Of a stretch of 64,000 nucleotides of DNA, positions 37,285 to 46,300 are shown one piece after another. Under the pieces are notes generated by a model, which had not been told where the DNA came from, made no database searches, and saw only the letters and a list, made by a program, of their open reading frames with translations. The position numbers and the translations under genes were made by a program. Origin of the DNA: CAUPWF01 sp964369425 (GTDB lineage Bacteria > Bacillota > Clostridia > Lachnospirales > Lachnospiraceae); assembly GCA_964369425.1 (NCBI GenBank), contig CAYJGW010000002.1, positions 55,261 through 119,260 on the forward strand, read 5' to 3'. Position 1 is the first letter of the stretch. Each line of letters opens with the position of its first letter.

Positions 37285-38187
37285 ATGGATAAAAGTTTAA
37301 AATCAGGTTTTGTAACCTTAATTGGTAGACCGAATGTAGGAAAATCTACGTTAATGAATCATTTAATTGGGCAAAAAATTGCCATTACTTCAAATAAGGC
37401 ACAGACTACGAGAAATCGTATTCAAACAGTGCTTACAAGAGACGAGGGACAAATCGTATTTGTAGATACACCTGGAATTCATAAAGCAAAGAATAAGCTA
37501 GGGGAATATATGGTAAGTGTGGCTCAAAGAACCCTTAATGAAGTAGATGTTGTCCTTTGGCTTGTGGAACCGTCTAATTTTATTGGAGCAGGAGAAAGAC
37601 ATATTATAGACAAACTTAAGACGATAAAGACACCAGTAGTATTGGTTATCAATAAAATTGATACGGTCGGAAAAGATGAAGTGTTTGCATTTATTGAAAC
37701 TTATAACAAAGCCTTTGATTTTGCAGCAATTGTACCAGTGTCAGCAAGAAAGGGAGAAAATACGGAAGAGTTGATAAAGGTTATCTTCCAATATCTACCA
37801 TATGGACCTCAATTTTACGATGAAGATACGATTACAGATCAACCCATGAGACAGATTGCGGCTGAAATTATTCGTGAAAAAGCACTTCACGCTCTAAATG
37901 AAGAAATTCCCCATGGTATTGCAGTGGTGATTGATACCATGGATATGACAAAGAAAGTTGCTCATATCGATGCGACCATTATCTGTGAAAGAGATTCTCA
38001 TAAGGGAATCATCATTGGAAAGCAAGGTGCCATGCTCAAAAAGATAGGAACCAACGCAAGGTATGAGTTAGAGCAACTTTTAGAGCAAAAAGTGAACTTA
38101 AAGCTTTGGGTTAAAGTAAAGAAAGACTGGAGAGACAGTGATTTCTTGATGAAAAACTTTGGTTACAAGGAAAATGAAACGCTCTAG
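37285..38187 (+). CDS. era: ribosome biogenesis GTPase Era
   Basis: Era binds the 3' end of 16S rRNA and helps 30S assembly. It has G1 GRPNVGKST near residue 12, G3 DTPGIHKAKNKLGEYM near 60, G4 NKID near 120 and SAR as G5. The C-terminal KH domain contains IIGKQGAMLKKIG. All motifs are in order in 300 residues. It lies 15 nt after the peptidase and 17 nt before recO, an era-recO pairing common in Firmicutes. Confidence 0.96.
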   Translation: MDKSLKSGFVTLIGRPNVGKSTLMNHLIGQKIAITSNKAQTTRNRIQTVLTRDEGQIVFVDTPGIHKAKNKLGEYMVSVAQRTLNEVDVVLWLVEPSNFIGAGERHIIDKLKTIKTPVVLVINKIDTVGKDEVFAFIETYNKAFDFAAIVPVSARKGENTEELIKVIFQYLPYGPQFYDEDTITDQPMRQIAAEIIREKALHALNEEIPHGIAVVIDTMDMTKKVAHIDATIICERDSHKGIIIGKQGAMLKKIGTNARYELEQLLEQKVNLKLWVKVKKDWRDSDFLMKNFGYKENETL

Positions 38188-38204
38188 TAAAGTGAGGAAT
38201 AGAT

Positions 38205-38972
38205 GTGAACCAGATAGAAGTAACAGCAATGGTATTAGTTGCAGGAGCAATTGGTGAATATGATAGAAGAGTGGTGTTACTGACGAAAGAACGAGGTAGG
38301 ATTTCTGCATTTGCAAAAGGTGCTAGAAAGCCTACTAGCTCTTTGGTAAGTATTACAAATCCTTTTGTTTTTGGTAAGTTTACGCTGTATCAAGGAAGGA
38401 ATTCCTATACGTTAGTCAGTGCAGAGGTGCAAAATTATTTTTCGGAACTGCGCAGTGACGTAGAAGCAGCGTATTATGGATTTTATTTTCTAGAGATTGC
38501 ATCTTACTATACAAGAGAAGGAAATGATGAGACACAGATGTTAAAACTTCTCTATCAGACCTTTCGGGCTCTTACAAAAAAGACCATTCCATTTCCTTTG
38601 ATAAGATGTATCTTCGAATTAAAAGCTATGACAGTGCAAGGAGAAGGTCCTCAAGTGTTCCACTGCATCAAGTGTGGAAAAAAGGATTTTCATAATATAG
38701 AAACAGAAACGATATTTAGTGCAAATGTAGGCGGTTTGGTTTGTACGTCTTGCCATAAACTAGATGGGAGTTTCAGTGATTTTAAGCGTGTATCTACTTC
38801 GGCAATCTATGCAATTCAATACATTACAAGTAGTAGCATAGAAAAGTTATATACGTTTCATGTAAAAGAAGAAGTGTTAGAGGAATTAAAAAAAATAACG
38901 AAACGATATATGCAAAGGTATATTGAAAAAGAATTTCATTCTCTAGAGATTTTAGAGACACTCACACAATAG
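38205..38972 (+). CDS. recO: DNA repair protein RecO
   Basis: RecO anneals single strands and helps load RecA with RecR in RecFOR repair. The N-terminal OB fold reads MVLVAGAIGEYDRRVVLLTKERG. Zinc cysteines near 157 and 183 are in CIKCGKK and CTSCHK. A helical part forms the centre, ending in EKEFHSLEILE. The start is GTG at 38205, placed behind GAGGAA; an out-of-frame ATG lies two bases earlier. The stop codon falls in a 16-bp inverted repeat shared with the convergent CYTH gene. Confidence 0.93.
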   Translation: MNQIEVTAMVLVAGAIGEYDRRVVLLTKERGRISAFAKGARKPTSSLVSITNPFVFGKFTLYQGRNSYTLVSAEVQNYFSELRSDVEAAYYGFYFLEIASYYTREGNDETQMLKLLYQTFRALTKKTIPFPLIRCIFELKAMTVQGEGPQVFHCIKCGKKDFHNIETETIFSANVGGLVCTSCHKLDGSFSDFKRVSTSAIYAIQYITSSSIEKLYTFHVKEEVLEELKKITKRYMQRYIEKEFHSLEILETLTQ

Positions 38973-39012
38973 CCGATTGAACAAGTTACACTTGACTCAA
39001 TCGGCTATTGTG
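38965..39012. terminator. perfect 16-bp hairpin between convergent recO and the CYTH gene
   Basis: CACAATAGCCGATTGA (38965-38980) is exactly inverted at 38997-39012, with an inner CAAG/CTTG stem. It contains both stop regions. No T-run follows on either strand, so it is either an atypical bidirectional terminator or an mRNA 3'-end protector. Confidence 0.6.
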
Positions 39013-39426
39013 GTACTCGCTAGAGAAGGTGACATCTTCTCCAAACCAAGTAGGTGGAAGAAAAGAATTGGCCTCATCTATTGTGGGGAATTCCACTTCG
39101 GCTAGAACCAAAGGCGCATGAATTCCTTCAAAAATGTCTAGTTCAATTGTATAAGGATCTAGAGGGATCATATACCGTTTTTTACTGATAAGGTTGCCGT
39201 CTATTTTGGTGCGAAGATGGAGATAAGACTCTTTGTTTAATGGAAGGTTTACCTCTTGTCTTGCCATCAATCCTTTTGATTTATAAGTTAGTTCATATAG
39301 ATCATTGTCTCGACGAATTCTCACCACAGGGTCAGTATTAAGGTACCCTTGTTCAATCACACGAACTGGGTATTTTGCCAAATCATCGGGTATTTTATTG
39401 ATTAAATATTTACGTTCGATTTCCAT
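38986..39426 (-). CDS. CYTH-domain protein (triphosphate tunnel metalloenzyme)
   Basis: A 146-residue CYTH protein. The N-terminal ExExK signature is EIERKYLI at residues 2-9, and basic and acidic residues follow along alternating strands: RIRRDNDLYELTYKSKG, LISKKRYMIP and IELDIFEG. These line the tunnel that binds triphosphates in this superfamily. Members include inorganic triphosphatases and class IV adenylate cyclases; which one applies cannot be told. An in-frame ATG at 39447 exists, but its GCGAGGA forms a site for the start at 39426. It is divergent from the DUF368 gene and converges on recO. Confidence 0.87.
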   Translation of the reverse strand: MEIERKYLINKIPDDLAKYPVRVIEQGYLNTDPVVRIRRDNDLYELTYKSKGLMARQEVNLPLNKESYLHLRTKIDGNLISKKRYMIPLDPYTIELDIFEGIHAPLVLAEVEFPTIDEANSFLPPTWFGEDVTFSSEYHNSRLSQV

Positions 39427-39558
39427 AGAATCATTCCTCGCTTTCATAAGGTTATGATACTATGCGAAATGGAGAAATGCAATTCCTAAAAAAAGAAGTT
39501 GTGTCGAATCAAAGAATTTTATATAATGTTATATGTGAAAAACAAATGGAGGGAAATT

Positions 39559-40395
39559 ATGTTAAAAGTATTTATAGGTGGAATTGCGGTAGGACTTGCC
39601 AACATCATACCTGGAGTAAGTGGTGGAACAATGATGGTGATTCTAGGTCTTTTCAACCGAGTGATGGAATCAATTAGTGGAATATTGAAGTTTAAAAGTC
39701 CAGAGTGGAAAGATAATGTGAGATTTCTCATTACATTGATGGTTGGAGCCGGTGTAGGGCTTGTGGTGTTTTCGAAAATTCTTGAAGTGTTATTCGTGGA
39801 TTATCCCACTCAGACTATGTTTTGTTTTGTTGGAATGGTAGCATTTTCCATTCCGTCTTTAGTAAAAAAAGAGATGAAAGGAGATCGCTTTCAGATTCTA
39901 CCTTTCATTATAGGGTGTGCAATTATTTTTGCAATTAGCTACTTTGCACCAGAAGAGACAGAGACAGTAATTACAGATTTTCCAAGTTTGGGAATCTTGT
40001 ATCTGATTACATTAATCTTTACAGGAATTATTGCAGGGGGAGCAATGTTTGTACCAGGAGTTAGCGGAAGTATGCTATTGTTGATTATAGGGCAGTATTA
40101 TTTATTTAAATCATTAATCGCCAATGTGACTTCTTTTCAGTTAGATGTCATTATACCACTAGGATTTATTGGAGTGGGTGTTGTTGTAGGAATTATCGGA
40201 AGTTCTAAAATCACAGGATATTGTTTGGAAAAATTTCATGGACCAACAATCAATCTGATATTAGGGCTTGTTGTAGCAAGTAGCGTGGTGTTGATTCCGA
40301 TAGATGCACAATATAATATGATGGTAGTTCTTTCTAGTGCTGTAGCACTTGGACTAGGAGGAGCAATTGTAATAGGATTAGAGAGAATTGCGTAA
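39559..40395 (+). CDS. DUF368 / PopT-like undecaprenyl-phosphate translocase
   Basis: A 278-residue polytopic protein of the DUF368 family, shown in recent work to recycle undecaprenyl phosphate across the membrane in other bacteria. The duplicated motif ANIIPGVSGGTMMVILG near residue 15 and MFVPGVSGSMLLLIIG near 165 is characteristic, each in an inverted half. About eight hydrophobic segments are present. The ATG at 39559 follows GGAGGG; earlier in-frame ATGs at 39499 and 39526 have no site. It would support the cell wall pathway in which MurE works. No neighbour shares its function. Confidence 0.88.
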   Translation: MLKVFIGGIAVGLANIIPGVSGGTMMVILGLFNRVMESISGILKFKSPEWKDNVRFLITLMVGAGVGLVVFSKILEVLFVDYPTQTMFCFVGMVAFSIPSLVKKEMKGDRFQILPFIIGCAIIFAISYFAPEETETVITDFPSLGILYLITLIFTGIIAGGAMFVPGVSGSMLLLIIGQYYLFKSLIANVTSFQLDVIIPLGFIGVGVVVGIIGSSKITGYCLEKFHGPTINLILGLVVASSVVLIPIDAQYNMMVVLSSAVALGLGGAIVIGLERIA

Positions 40396-40410
40396 TGTAA
40401 GGTAGTTGCC

Positions 40411-40439
40411 TTTACAAAAAGAGATTAGAATTGTATAAT
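40411..40439 (+). promoter_or_regulatory. predicted promoter of glyS
   Basis: TTTACA (40411-40416) and TATAAT (40434-40439) with 17-bp spacing, 46 bp before the start. Confidence 0.75.
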
Positions 40440-40485
40440 GGATATCAATTCGAAATATGAAAATAGATAAAGTGAGGATAAAAAG

Positions 40486-41874
40486 ATGGAAAAAACAATG
40501 GAAAAAATTGTTGCATTAGCAAAATCAAGAGGATTTGTATATCCAGGATCAGAGATATATGGAGGCCTTGCAAATACATGGGATTACGGTAACTTAGGAG
40601 TAGAACTAAAGAATAATGTAAAGCAAGCTTGGTGGCAAAAGTTTATCAAGGAAAATCCACACAATGTAGGAGTTGACTGTGCTATTCTTATGAATCCTCA
40701 AACTTGGATTGCATCAGGACATTTAGGAGGATTCAGTGATCCACTTATGGATTGTAAGCAATGTCATGAACGTTTTCGTGCAGATAAATTAATCGAAGAT
40801 TACGGTCAAGAAAACGGAGAAGAATTTGGTGATGCAGTAGACTCATGGTCAAAAGAACAGATGAAGGCTTACATCGATGAAAAAGGAATCGTATGCCCTA
40901 CTTGTGGAAAGCATGATTTTACAGATATTCGTGAGTTTAACTTAATGTTCAAGACTTTCCAAGGTGTTACAGAAGATGCGAAAAACGTCGTGTATCTACG
41001 TCCTGAGACAGCACAAGGAATCTTTGTTAACTTTAAGAATGTACAGAGAACATCTAGAAAGAAAATTCCATTTGGAATTGGTCAAATAGGGAAATCATTT
41101 AGAAATGAAATTACTCCAGGTAACTTTACATTTAGAACGCGTGAATTCGAGCAGATGGAATTAGAATTCTTCTGCGAGCCAGACACAGATTTGGAGTGGT
41201 TTGCATATTGGAAGCAATTTTGCATCGATTGGTTGAAAACTCTTGGAATTACAGATGAAGAGATGAGAGTCAGAGACCATGGACAAGAAGAATTGAGTTT
41301 CTATAGTAAGGCGACTACAGATATCGAGTTCTTATTCCCATTTGGATGGGGAGAGTTGTGGGGAATTGCAGATAGAACAGATTATGACTTAACACAACAT
41401 CAAGAAGTTTCAAAGCAAGATATGTCTTACTTTGATGATGAGAAGAAAGAAAAGTATGTACCATATGTAATTGAGCCATCACTAGGAGCAGATCGTGTAG
41501 TTCTTGCATTCTTATGCAGCGCTTACGATGAAGAAGAGCTAGAAGGTGGAGATGTAAGAACAGTGCTTCGCTTCCATCCACAATTGGCACCAGTTAAGAT
41601 TGGCGTATTACCGTTATCTAAGAAGTTGAATGAAGGTGCTGAGAAGGTATTTGCAGAGTTATCAAAGACTTATAACTGTGAGTACGATGACAGAGGAAAT
41701 ATCGGAAAAAGATACAGAAGACAAGATGAGATTGGAACACCTTTCTGTATTACTTATGACTTTGAATCAGAGACTGATGGAGCAGTAACTGTTCGTGATA
41801 GAGATTCAATGACACAAGAGAGAATTAAAATCGAAGACTTGAAAGCTTATTTTGAAGAAAAATTTGCGTATTAG
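40486..41874 (+). CDS. glyS: glycyl-tRNA synthetase, dimeric (alpha2) type
   Basis: This 462-residue class II enzyme charges tRNA-Gly. It begins MEKTMEKIVALAKSRGFVYPGSEIYGGL and shows motif 2 (FRNEITPGNFTFRTREFEQME) and motif 3 (EPSLGADRVVLAFL). Two cysteine pairs, CKQC near 88 and CPTC near 137, may bind zinc. It is the single-chain alpha2 type found in many Gram-positives and archaea, not the alpha2beta2 GlyQS form. It has its own promoter and terminator. No T-box was seen in the 90 nt before it. Confidence 0.95.
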   Translation: MEKTMEKIVALAKSRGFVYPGSEIYGGLANTWDYGNLGVELKNNVKQAWWQKFIKENPHNVGVDCAILMNPQTWIASGHLGGFSDPLMDCKQCHERFRADKLIEDYGQENGEEFGDAVDSWSKEQMKAYIDEKGIVCPTCGKHDFTDIREFNLMFKTFQGVTEDAKNVVYLRPETAQGIFVNFKNVQRTSRKKIPFGIGQIGKSFRNEITPGNFTFRTREFEQMELEFFCEPDTDLEWFAYWKQFCIDWLKTLGITDEEMRVRDHGQEELSFYSKATTDIEFLFPFGWGELWGIADRTDYDLTQHQEVSKQDMSYFDDEKKEKYVPYVIEPSLGADRVVLAFLCSAYDEEELEGGDVRTVLRFHPQLAPVKIGVLPLSKKLNEGAEKVFAELSKTYNCEYDDRGNIGKRYRRQDEIGTPFCITYDFESETDGAVTVRDRDSMTQERIKIEDLKAYFEEKFAY

Positions 41875-41904
41875 AGTGAAATAAATTTGATACCAAACAT
41901 TAAG

Positions 41905-41951
41905 CGTGTAATAGTGTTGTGCATTGTGCAACAAAACTGTTACACGTTTTT
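41905..41951 (+). terminator. terminator after glyS
   Basis: CGTGTAA at 41905-41911 pairs with TTACACG at 41940-41946, with inner GTTG/CAAC and AGT/ACT pairs, followed by TTTTT. Confidence 0.75.
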
Positions 41952-42024
41952 GTCTAATGTGCATAATATAAAAAAGATAGGGAGAATTGTAGAAATAAAT
42001 TGTTTATAAATGGCAATAAATCAC

Positions 42025-42053
42025 TTGACGAAAGTGTATAAGGAAAGTAAAAT
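42025..42053 (+). promoter_or_regulatory. predicted promoter of ppdK
   Basis: TTGACG (42025-42030) and TAAAAT (42048-42053), spaced 17 bp. It leaves an 85-nt untranslated leader with no clear structure. The rest of the 263-bp glyS-ppdK gap holds only the glyS terminator. Confidence 0.7.
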
Positions 42054-42137
42054 ATATTTGTGTGTTTAGCAACACGTAGATAAAGATATGTGACCGATGT
42101 TGTTGCATATTACTATTATGTAGGAGGAACATAAGAG

Positions 42138-44759
42138 ATGACTAAATGGGTCTATTTATTCAAAGAAGGAGATGCTTCAATGAAGAATCTTCTTGGAGGA
42201 AAAGGTTCAAACCTAGCTGAAATGACAAGCTTAGGATTACCAATCCCACAAGGATTTACAGTTACAACAGATGCTTGTACTAATTACTATGATTCTGGAA
42301 AGCAAATCACAGAAGAAGTGCAAGGTCAAATTTTTAAAGCAATCGAAGATTTAGAAGTGATCGAAGGGAAGAAATTCGGTGATACTGAAAATCCATTACT
42401 AGTATCAGTTCGTTCAGGAGCTAGAGCTTCTATGCCTGGTATGATGGATACAATCCTTAACTTAGGATTAAATGACGTAGCAGTAGAAGGATTTGCACAA
42501 AAAACTGGAAATCCAAGATTTGCTTACGATTCTTATAGAAGATTTATCCAAATGTATTCAGACGTTGTTATGGAAATGAGCAAGACTTTCTTCGAAGGTA
42601 TCTTAGATGAGCTTAAAGAAGAAAAAGGTGCAAAGCTTGATACTGACCTTACAGCAGAAGATTTACAAGAAGTTATCGCAAAATATAAAGCAATCTACAA
42701 GGATAAAATGGGAGAAGACTTCCCACAAGATCCTAAAGTTCAATTAATGGGAGCTGTTCAAGCGGTATTCCGTTCTTGGGACAATCCACGTGCTATCGTT
42801 TACCGTCGTATGAACGACATCCCAGGAGATTGGGGAACAGCTGTAAACGTTCAAGCAATGGTATTTGGTAACATGGGTGAGACATCTGGAACAGGTGTTG
42901 CATTTACTCGTAACCCATCTACAGGAGAAAGCAAAATTTATGGAGAGTACTTAATCAATGCACAAGGTGAAGACGTTGTTGCAGGTATCCGTACTCCACT
43001 TCCAATTTCAAAATTAGAAGAAGATATGCCAGAATGCTACAAGCAATTCATGGAAATCGCTACAAAACTTGAGAACCATTATGCAGATATGCAAGATATG
43101 GAGTTCACAATCCAAGAAGGAAAATTATACTTCCTACAAACACGTAGTGGAAAGAGAACAGCTCCAGCTGCACTTCAAATCGCTTGTGATTTAGTAGATG
43201 AAGGAAAGATTACTCCAGAAATAGCTATTTCTCGTATCGAAGCAAAATCATTAGATCAATTATTACACCCAACATTCAATGTTGAAGCTCTTAAAGCAGG
43301 TGAAGTAATCGGTTCAGCACTTGCAGCTTCTCCAGGAGCAGCAGCAGGTAAAGTATATTTCACAGCAGACGATGCAAAAGCAGCAGGAGCAGCAGGTGAA
43401 AGAGTCATTCTTGTTCGTCTTGAGACATCTCCAGAAGATATCGAAGGAATGGACGCAGCTAGAGGAATCCTTACAGTACGTGGTGGTATGACATCTCACG
43501 CAGCCGTTGTTGCACGTGGAATGGGTACAGCTTGCGTTTGTGGTTGTGGAGAAATCAAAATCGATGAAGAAGCAAAAGTATTCGAACTTGGTGGAAAGAC
43601 AATTACAGAAGGAGATTACATCTCACTTGATGGAACAACTGGAAAAATCTATTACGGAGATATTCAGACAGAAGAAGCTGCTATCGATGGAAACTTCGGA
43701 AGAATCATGGGATGGGCTGATGAGTTCAGAACATTAACTGTAAGAACAAATGCAGATACTCCAAAAGACGTTCAACAAGCTGTTGAATTAGGAGCTGAAG
43801 GTGTTGGTCTTTGCCGTACAGAGCATATGTTCTTTGGAGAAGACAGAATTCCAAAAATCCGTAAGATGATCCTTTCTGATTCAGTAGAAGCACGTGAAGG
43901 AGCACTTGAAGAATTACTTGTATTCCAAAAGTCTGACTTTAAAGCTATGTACGAAGTATTGGAAGGAAAGCCAATGACAATCCGTTACTTAGATCCACCA
44001 CTTCATGAGTTTGTACCTACAAACCCAGATGATATCGCAGCATTAGCAGTAGATATGGGTCTAACAGCAGAGCAAGTTCAAGCAAAATGCGATTCATTGC
44101 ACGAGTTTAACCCAATGATGGGACACCGTGGATGCCGTCTTGCTGTAACATATCCAGAAATCGCTAAGATGCAAACTCGTGCGGTTATGGAAGCTGCAAT
44201 CGAAGTGAAGAATGAAAAAGGATTCGATATCATTCCTGAAATCATGATTCCACTTATCGGTGAGAAAAAAGAGTTAGCATTTGTTAAGCAATTCGTTATC
44301 GAAGTAGCAGAGCAAGTAAAAGCTGAAAAAGGTTCTGACATCGAGTATCACATTGGTACAATGATTGAGATTCCAAGAGCAGCACTTACAGCTGATTCAG
44401 TTGCAGAAGAAGCAGACTTCTTCTCATTTGGAACAAACGACTTAACACAAATGACATTCGGATTCTCTCGTGATGATGCTGGTACATTCTTAGATGCTTA
44501 CTATGCAGGAAAAATCTACGAATCAGATCCATTTGCAAGACTAGACACTACAGGTGTTGGACAACTTGTAAAGATGGCTACAGAAAAAGGACGTGCTACT
44601 AAGCCAGGACTTAAAGTAGGTATCTGTGGAGAGCATGGTGGAGATCCAAGTTCAGTAGAATTCTGCCACTTAGTTGGAATGAACTACGTATCTTGCTCAC
44701 CATTCCGCGTGCCAATCGCAAGATTAGCAGCAGCTCAAGCAGCAATAAATAACAAGTAA
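42138..44759 (+). CDS. ppdK: pyruvate, phosphate dikinase
   Basis: PpdK interconverts pyruvate, ATP and phosphate with PEP, AMP and pyrophosphate. In anaerobes it often works in glycolysis. The order is ATP-grasp domain (LGGKGSNLAEMTSLGLPIP near residue 20 and RSGARASMPGMMDT near 95), the central phospho-histidine domain (GGMTSHAAVVARGMG near 450, catalytic His), and the C-terminal TIM barrel with GLCRTEHMF and GICGEHGGDPSS near 835. The length, 873 residues, is normal. Codons look optimised, as for nifJ. It has its own promoter and terminator. Confidence 0.97.
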   Translation: MTKWVYLFKEGDASMKNLLGGKGSNLAEMTSLGLPIPQGFTVTTDACTNYYDSGKQITEEVQGQIFKAIEDLEVIEGKKFGDTENPLLVSVRSGARASMPGMMDTILNLGLNDVAVEGFAQKTGNPRFAYDSYRRFIQMYSDVVMEMSKTFFEGILDELKEEKGAKLDTDLTAEDLQEVIAKYKAIYKDKMGEDFPQDPKVQLMGAVQAVFRSWDNPRAIVYRRMNDIPGDWGTAVNVQAMVFGNMGETSGTGVAFTRNPSTGESKIYGEYLINAQGEDVVAGIRTPLPISKLEEDMPECYKQFMEIATKLENHYADMQDMEFTIQEGKLYFLQTRSGKRTAPAALQIACDLVDEGKITPEIAISRIEAKSLDQLLHPTFNVEALKAGEVIGSALAASPGAAAGKVYFTADDAKAAGAAGERVILVRLETSPEDIEGMDAARGILTVRGGMTSHAAVVARGMGTACVCGCGEIKIDEEAKVFELGGKTITEGDYISLDGTTGKIYYGDIQTEEAAIDGNFGRIMGWADEFRTLTVRTNADTPKDVQQAVELGAEGVGLCRTEHMFFGEDRIPKIRKMILSDSVEAREGALEELLVFQKSDFKAMYEVLEGKPMTIRYLDPPLHEFVPTNPDDIAALAVDMGLTAEQVQAKCDSLHEFNPMMGHRGCRLAVTYPEIAKMQTRAVMEAAIEVKNEKGFDIIPEIMIPLIGEKKELAFVKQFVIEVAEQVKAEKGSDIEYHIGTMIEIPRAALTADSVAEEADFFSFGTNDLTQMTFGFSRDDAGTFLDAYYAGKIYESDPFARLDTTGVGQLVKMATEKGRATKPGLKVGICGEHGGDPSSVEFCHLVGMNYVSCSPFRVPIARLAAAQAAINNK

Positions 44760-44778
44760 GATATAGATTTATCATAGG

Positions 44779-44808
44779 CAAGCACCTCGAAAGAGGTGCT
44801 TGTTGCTC
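44779..44808 (+). terminator. terminator after ppdK
   Basis: CAAGCACCTC (44779-44788) pairs with GAGGTGCTTG (44793-44802) around GAAA, followed by TTGCTCGTTT. Confidence 0.75.
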
Positions 44809-44850
44809 GTTTAAAAAAGAAAATTGTAAAAAAGAAATTCAATAAATTTC

Positions 44851-44879
44851 TTGACAAATCAAGAAGATACACATATGAT
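44851..44879 (+). promoter_or_regulatory. predicted promoter of the trpXYZ operon
   Basis: TTGACA (44851-44856) and TATGAT (44874-44879) with 17-bp spacing; it leads into the T-box leader. Confidence 0.8.
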
Positions 44880-44913
44880 ATAGAGTATAGTTTTACAAAT
44901 ATTGAACAAAACC

Positions 44914-45180
44914 GTTGAGAAAGAGAAGTAGATTATAACAGAGTGTTCCAGAGAGTGACCATTGGTGGGAGGTCATACAGGATGTATAGTTGAATGGACT
45001 TTTGAGGGCTTTTTGAAATCACGAGAGTGAGAGTATGAAGTGTCGGGAACCAAACCCGTTATCAATGAGGAATACATGTTAGTGTATGAATGAGTGGACA
45101 ATTTGTCAATTTGAGTGGTACCGCGATAATATAAAATATATTACCGTCTCAAACCTTAGGGTTTGGGGCGGTTTTTTTGA
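44914..45180 (+). ncRNA. T-box leader with a tryptophan (UGG) specifier
   Basis: The leader shows stem I landmarks: AGAGAAGTAGA on the 5' side, the distal AGAGAGTGACC...GGTGGGAGGTCA loop region, and on the 3' side GAATGGACTTTTGAG. The specifier there is TGG at 44995-44997, a Trp codon. The T-box GAGTGGTACCGCG is at about 45112-45124. The terminator stem pairs CCGTCTCAAACC with GGTTTGGGGCGG and ends in TTTTTTT (about 45144-45178). Uncharged tRNA-Trp should allow readthrough into the transporter genes. Confidence 0.92.
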
Positions 45181-45248
45181 CGTTAAATAACCACGCTCTG
45201 CCAGTAGTGAAAGAAAAACATGGAATCAATTATGAAGGAGAGAAGATT

Positions 45249-46277
45249 ATGAAAAAGAAAATGGTAATGATGTTAATGGTAGTTGCAACAGTAGGAAGTA
45301 TGGTGTTAGGATGTGGAAGTGATTCGACAGAAGGTTCTTCTAGTGAAGGCGGAGCAGAGGAAGGATATACAATCGGAATTTCCCAATTTGCAGAGCATGG
45401 CTCCCTGGATAACTGTAGAGAAGGATTTTTAGAAGGTCTTGAGGAAGCTGGAATTGTAGAAGGTGAGAACTTGACAATAGAATATAAAAATGCAGCAGCA
45501 GATATGGGAACAGCAGGACAAATCGCAGATACCTTTGCTTCAGATGATGTAGATATGATGGTAGGAATTGCAACACCAAGTGCCCAGACAGTTTATAACG
45601 CAGCGATGGAAAAAGAAATTCCAGTAATCTATACAGCAGTAACAGATCCAGTAGCAGCAGAACTTGCTACAGAAGAGGGAAAATCAGTAGGAGAGATTAC
45701 GGGAACAAGTGATAAATTAGCTGTAGAAAAGCAATTAGAAATGATTCGTGAAATGATGCCAGAAGCAAAAAAATTGGGAATTATGTATACAACAAGTGAG
45801 GTAAACTCTGTATCAGCGATTGCAGAGTATGAGGCGGCTGTAGCGGAATATGGCTTTGAACTGGTTACCAAAGGTATTTCTTCAACAGCAGACGTATCTC
45901 TTGCTACAGACGATTTGTTAAGCGAAGTGGATTGTATGACAAACTTAACAGATAATACAGTGGTGAATTCATTACCAACTATTTTAGAAAAAGCATTTGA
46001 GGCAGGAATTCCAGTATTTGGAAGTGAAGTGGAACAGGTAAAGATTGGGTGTCTTGCAGCACAAGGATTGGATTATGTAGCACTTGGGAAGCAGACTGGT
46101 GCTATGGCAGCACAAGTATTAAAAGGTGAGAAAAAAGCATCAGAGCTTAACTTTGAAACAATCGAAGAAGCGGAATTATACTATAATAGTGCAGTAGCAG
46201 AAGAATTAGGTCTTACAATTGCAGAAGAGATTACAAGCCAAGCGGTGGAAACATTCGATGCAATTGAATCCATGTAA
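45249..46277 (+). CDS. trpX: tryptophan ABC transporter substrate-binding lipoprotein
   Basis: This 342-residue lipoprotein belongs to the COG2984/ABC_sub_bind family. The signal peptide MKKKMVMMLMVVATVGSMVL is followed by the lipobox cysteine in VLGCGSD and a serine-rich spacer. The mature part reads YTIGISQFAEHGSLDNCREGF, then the periplasmic-binding fold. An in-frame ATG at 45177 would lie in the T-box terminator; the ATG at 45249 has GAAGGAGAG. TrpXYZ transporters are known from T-box regulation in Firmicutes and bind tryptophan; the UGG specifier here supports that. It heads the operon with trpY (23 nt downstream). Confidence 0.9.
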   Translation: MKKKMVMMLMVVATVGSMVLGCGSDSTEGSSSEGGAEEGYTIGISQFAEHGSLDNCREGFLEGLEEAGIVEGENLTIEYKNAAADMGTAGQIADTFASDDVDMMVGIATPSAQTVYNAAMEKEIPVIYTAVTDPVAAELATEEGKSVGEITGTSDKLAVEKQLEMIREMMPEAKKLGIMYTTSEVNSVSAIAEYEAAVAEYGFELVTKGISSTADVSLATDDLLSEVDCMTNLTDNTVVNSLPTILEKAFEAGIPVFGSEVEQVKIGCLAAQGLDYVALGKQTGAMAAQVLKGEKKASELNFETIEEAELYYNSAVAEELGLTIAEEITSQAVETFDAIESM

Positions 46278-46300
46278 GAATTAGAAAAGAGGCAGATCAT

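Noticed and set aside
40396..40485. T-box before glyS
   Set aside because: The 90-nt gap holds a promoter but no T-box sequence or terminator.
45177..45248. N-terminal extension of trpX
   Set aside because: It would begin within the T-box terminator; the ATG at 45249 has the ribosome binding site and the signal peptide.
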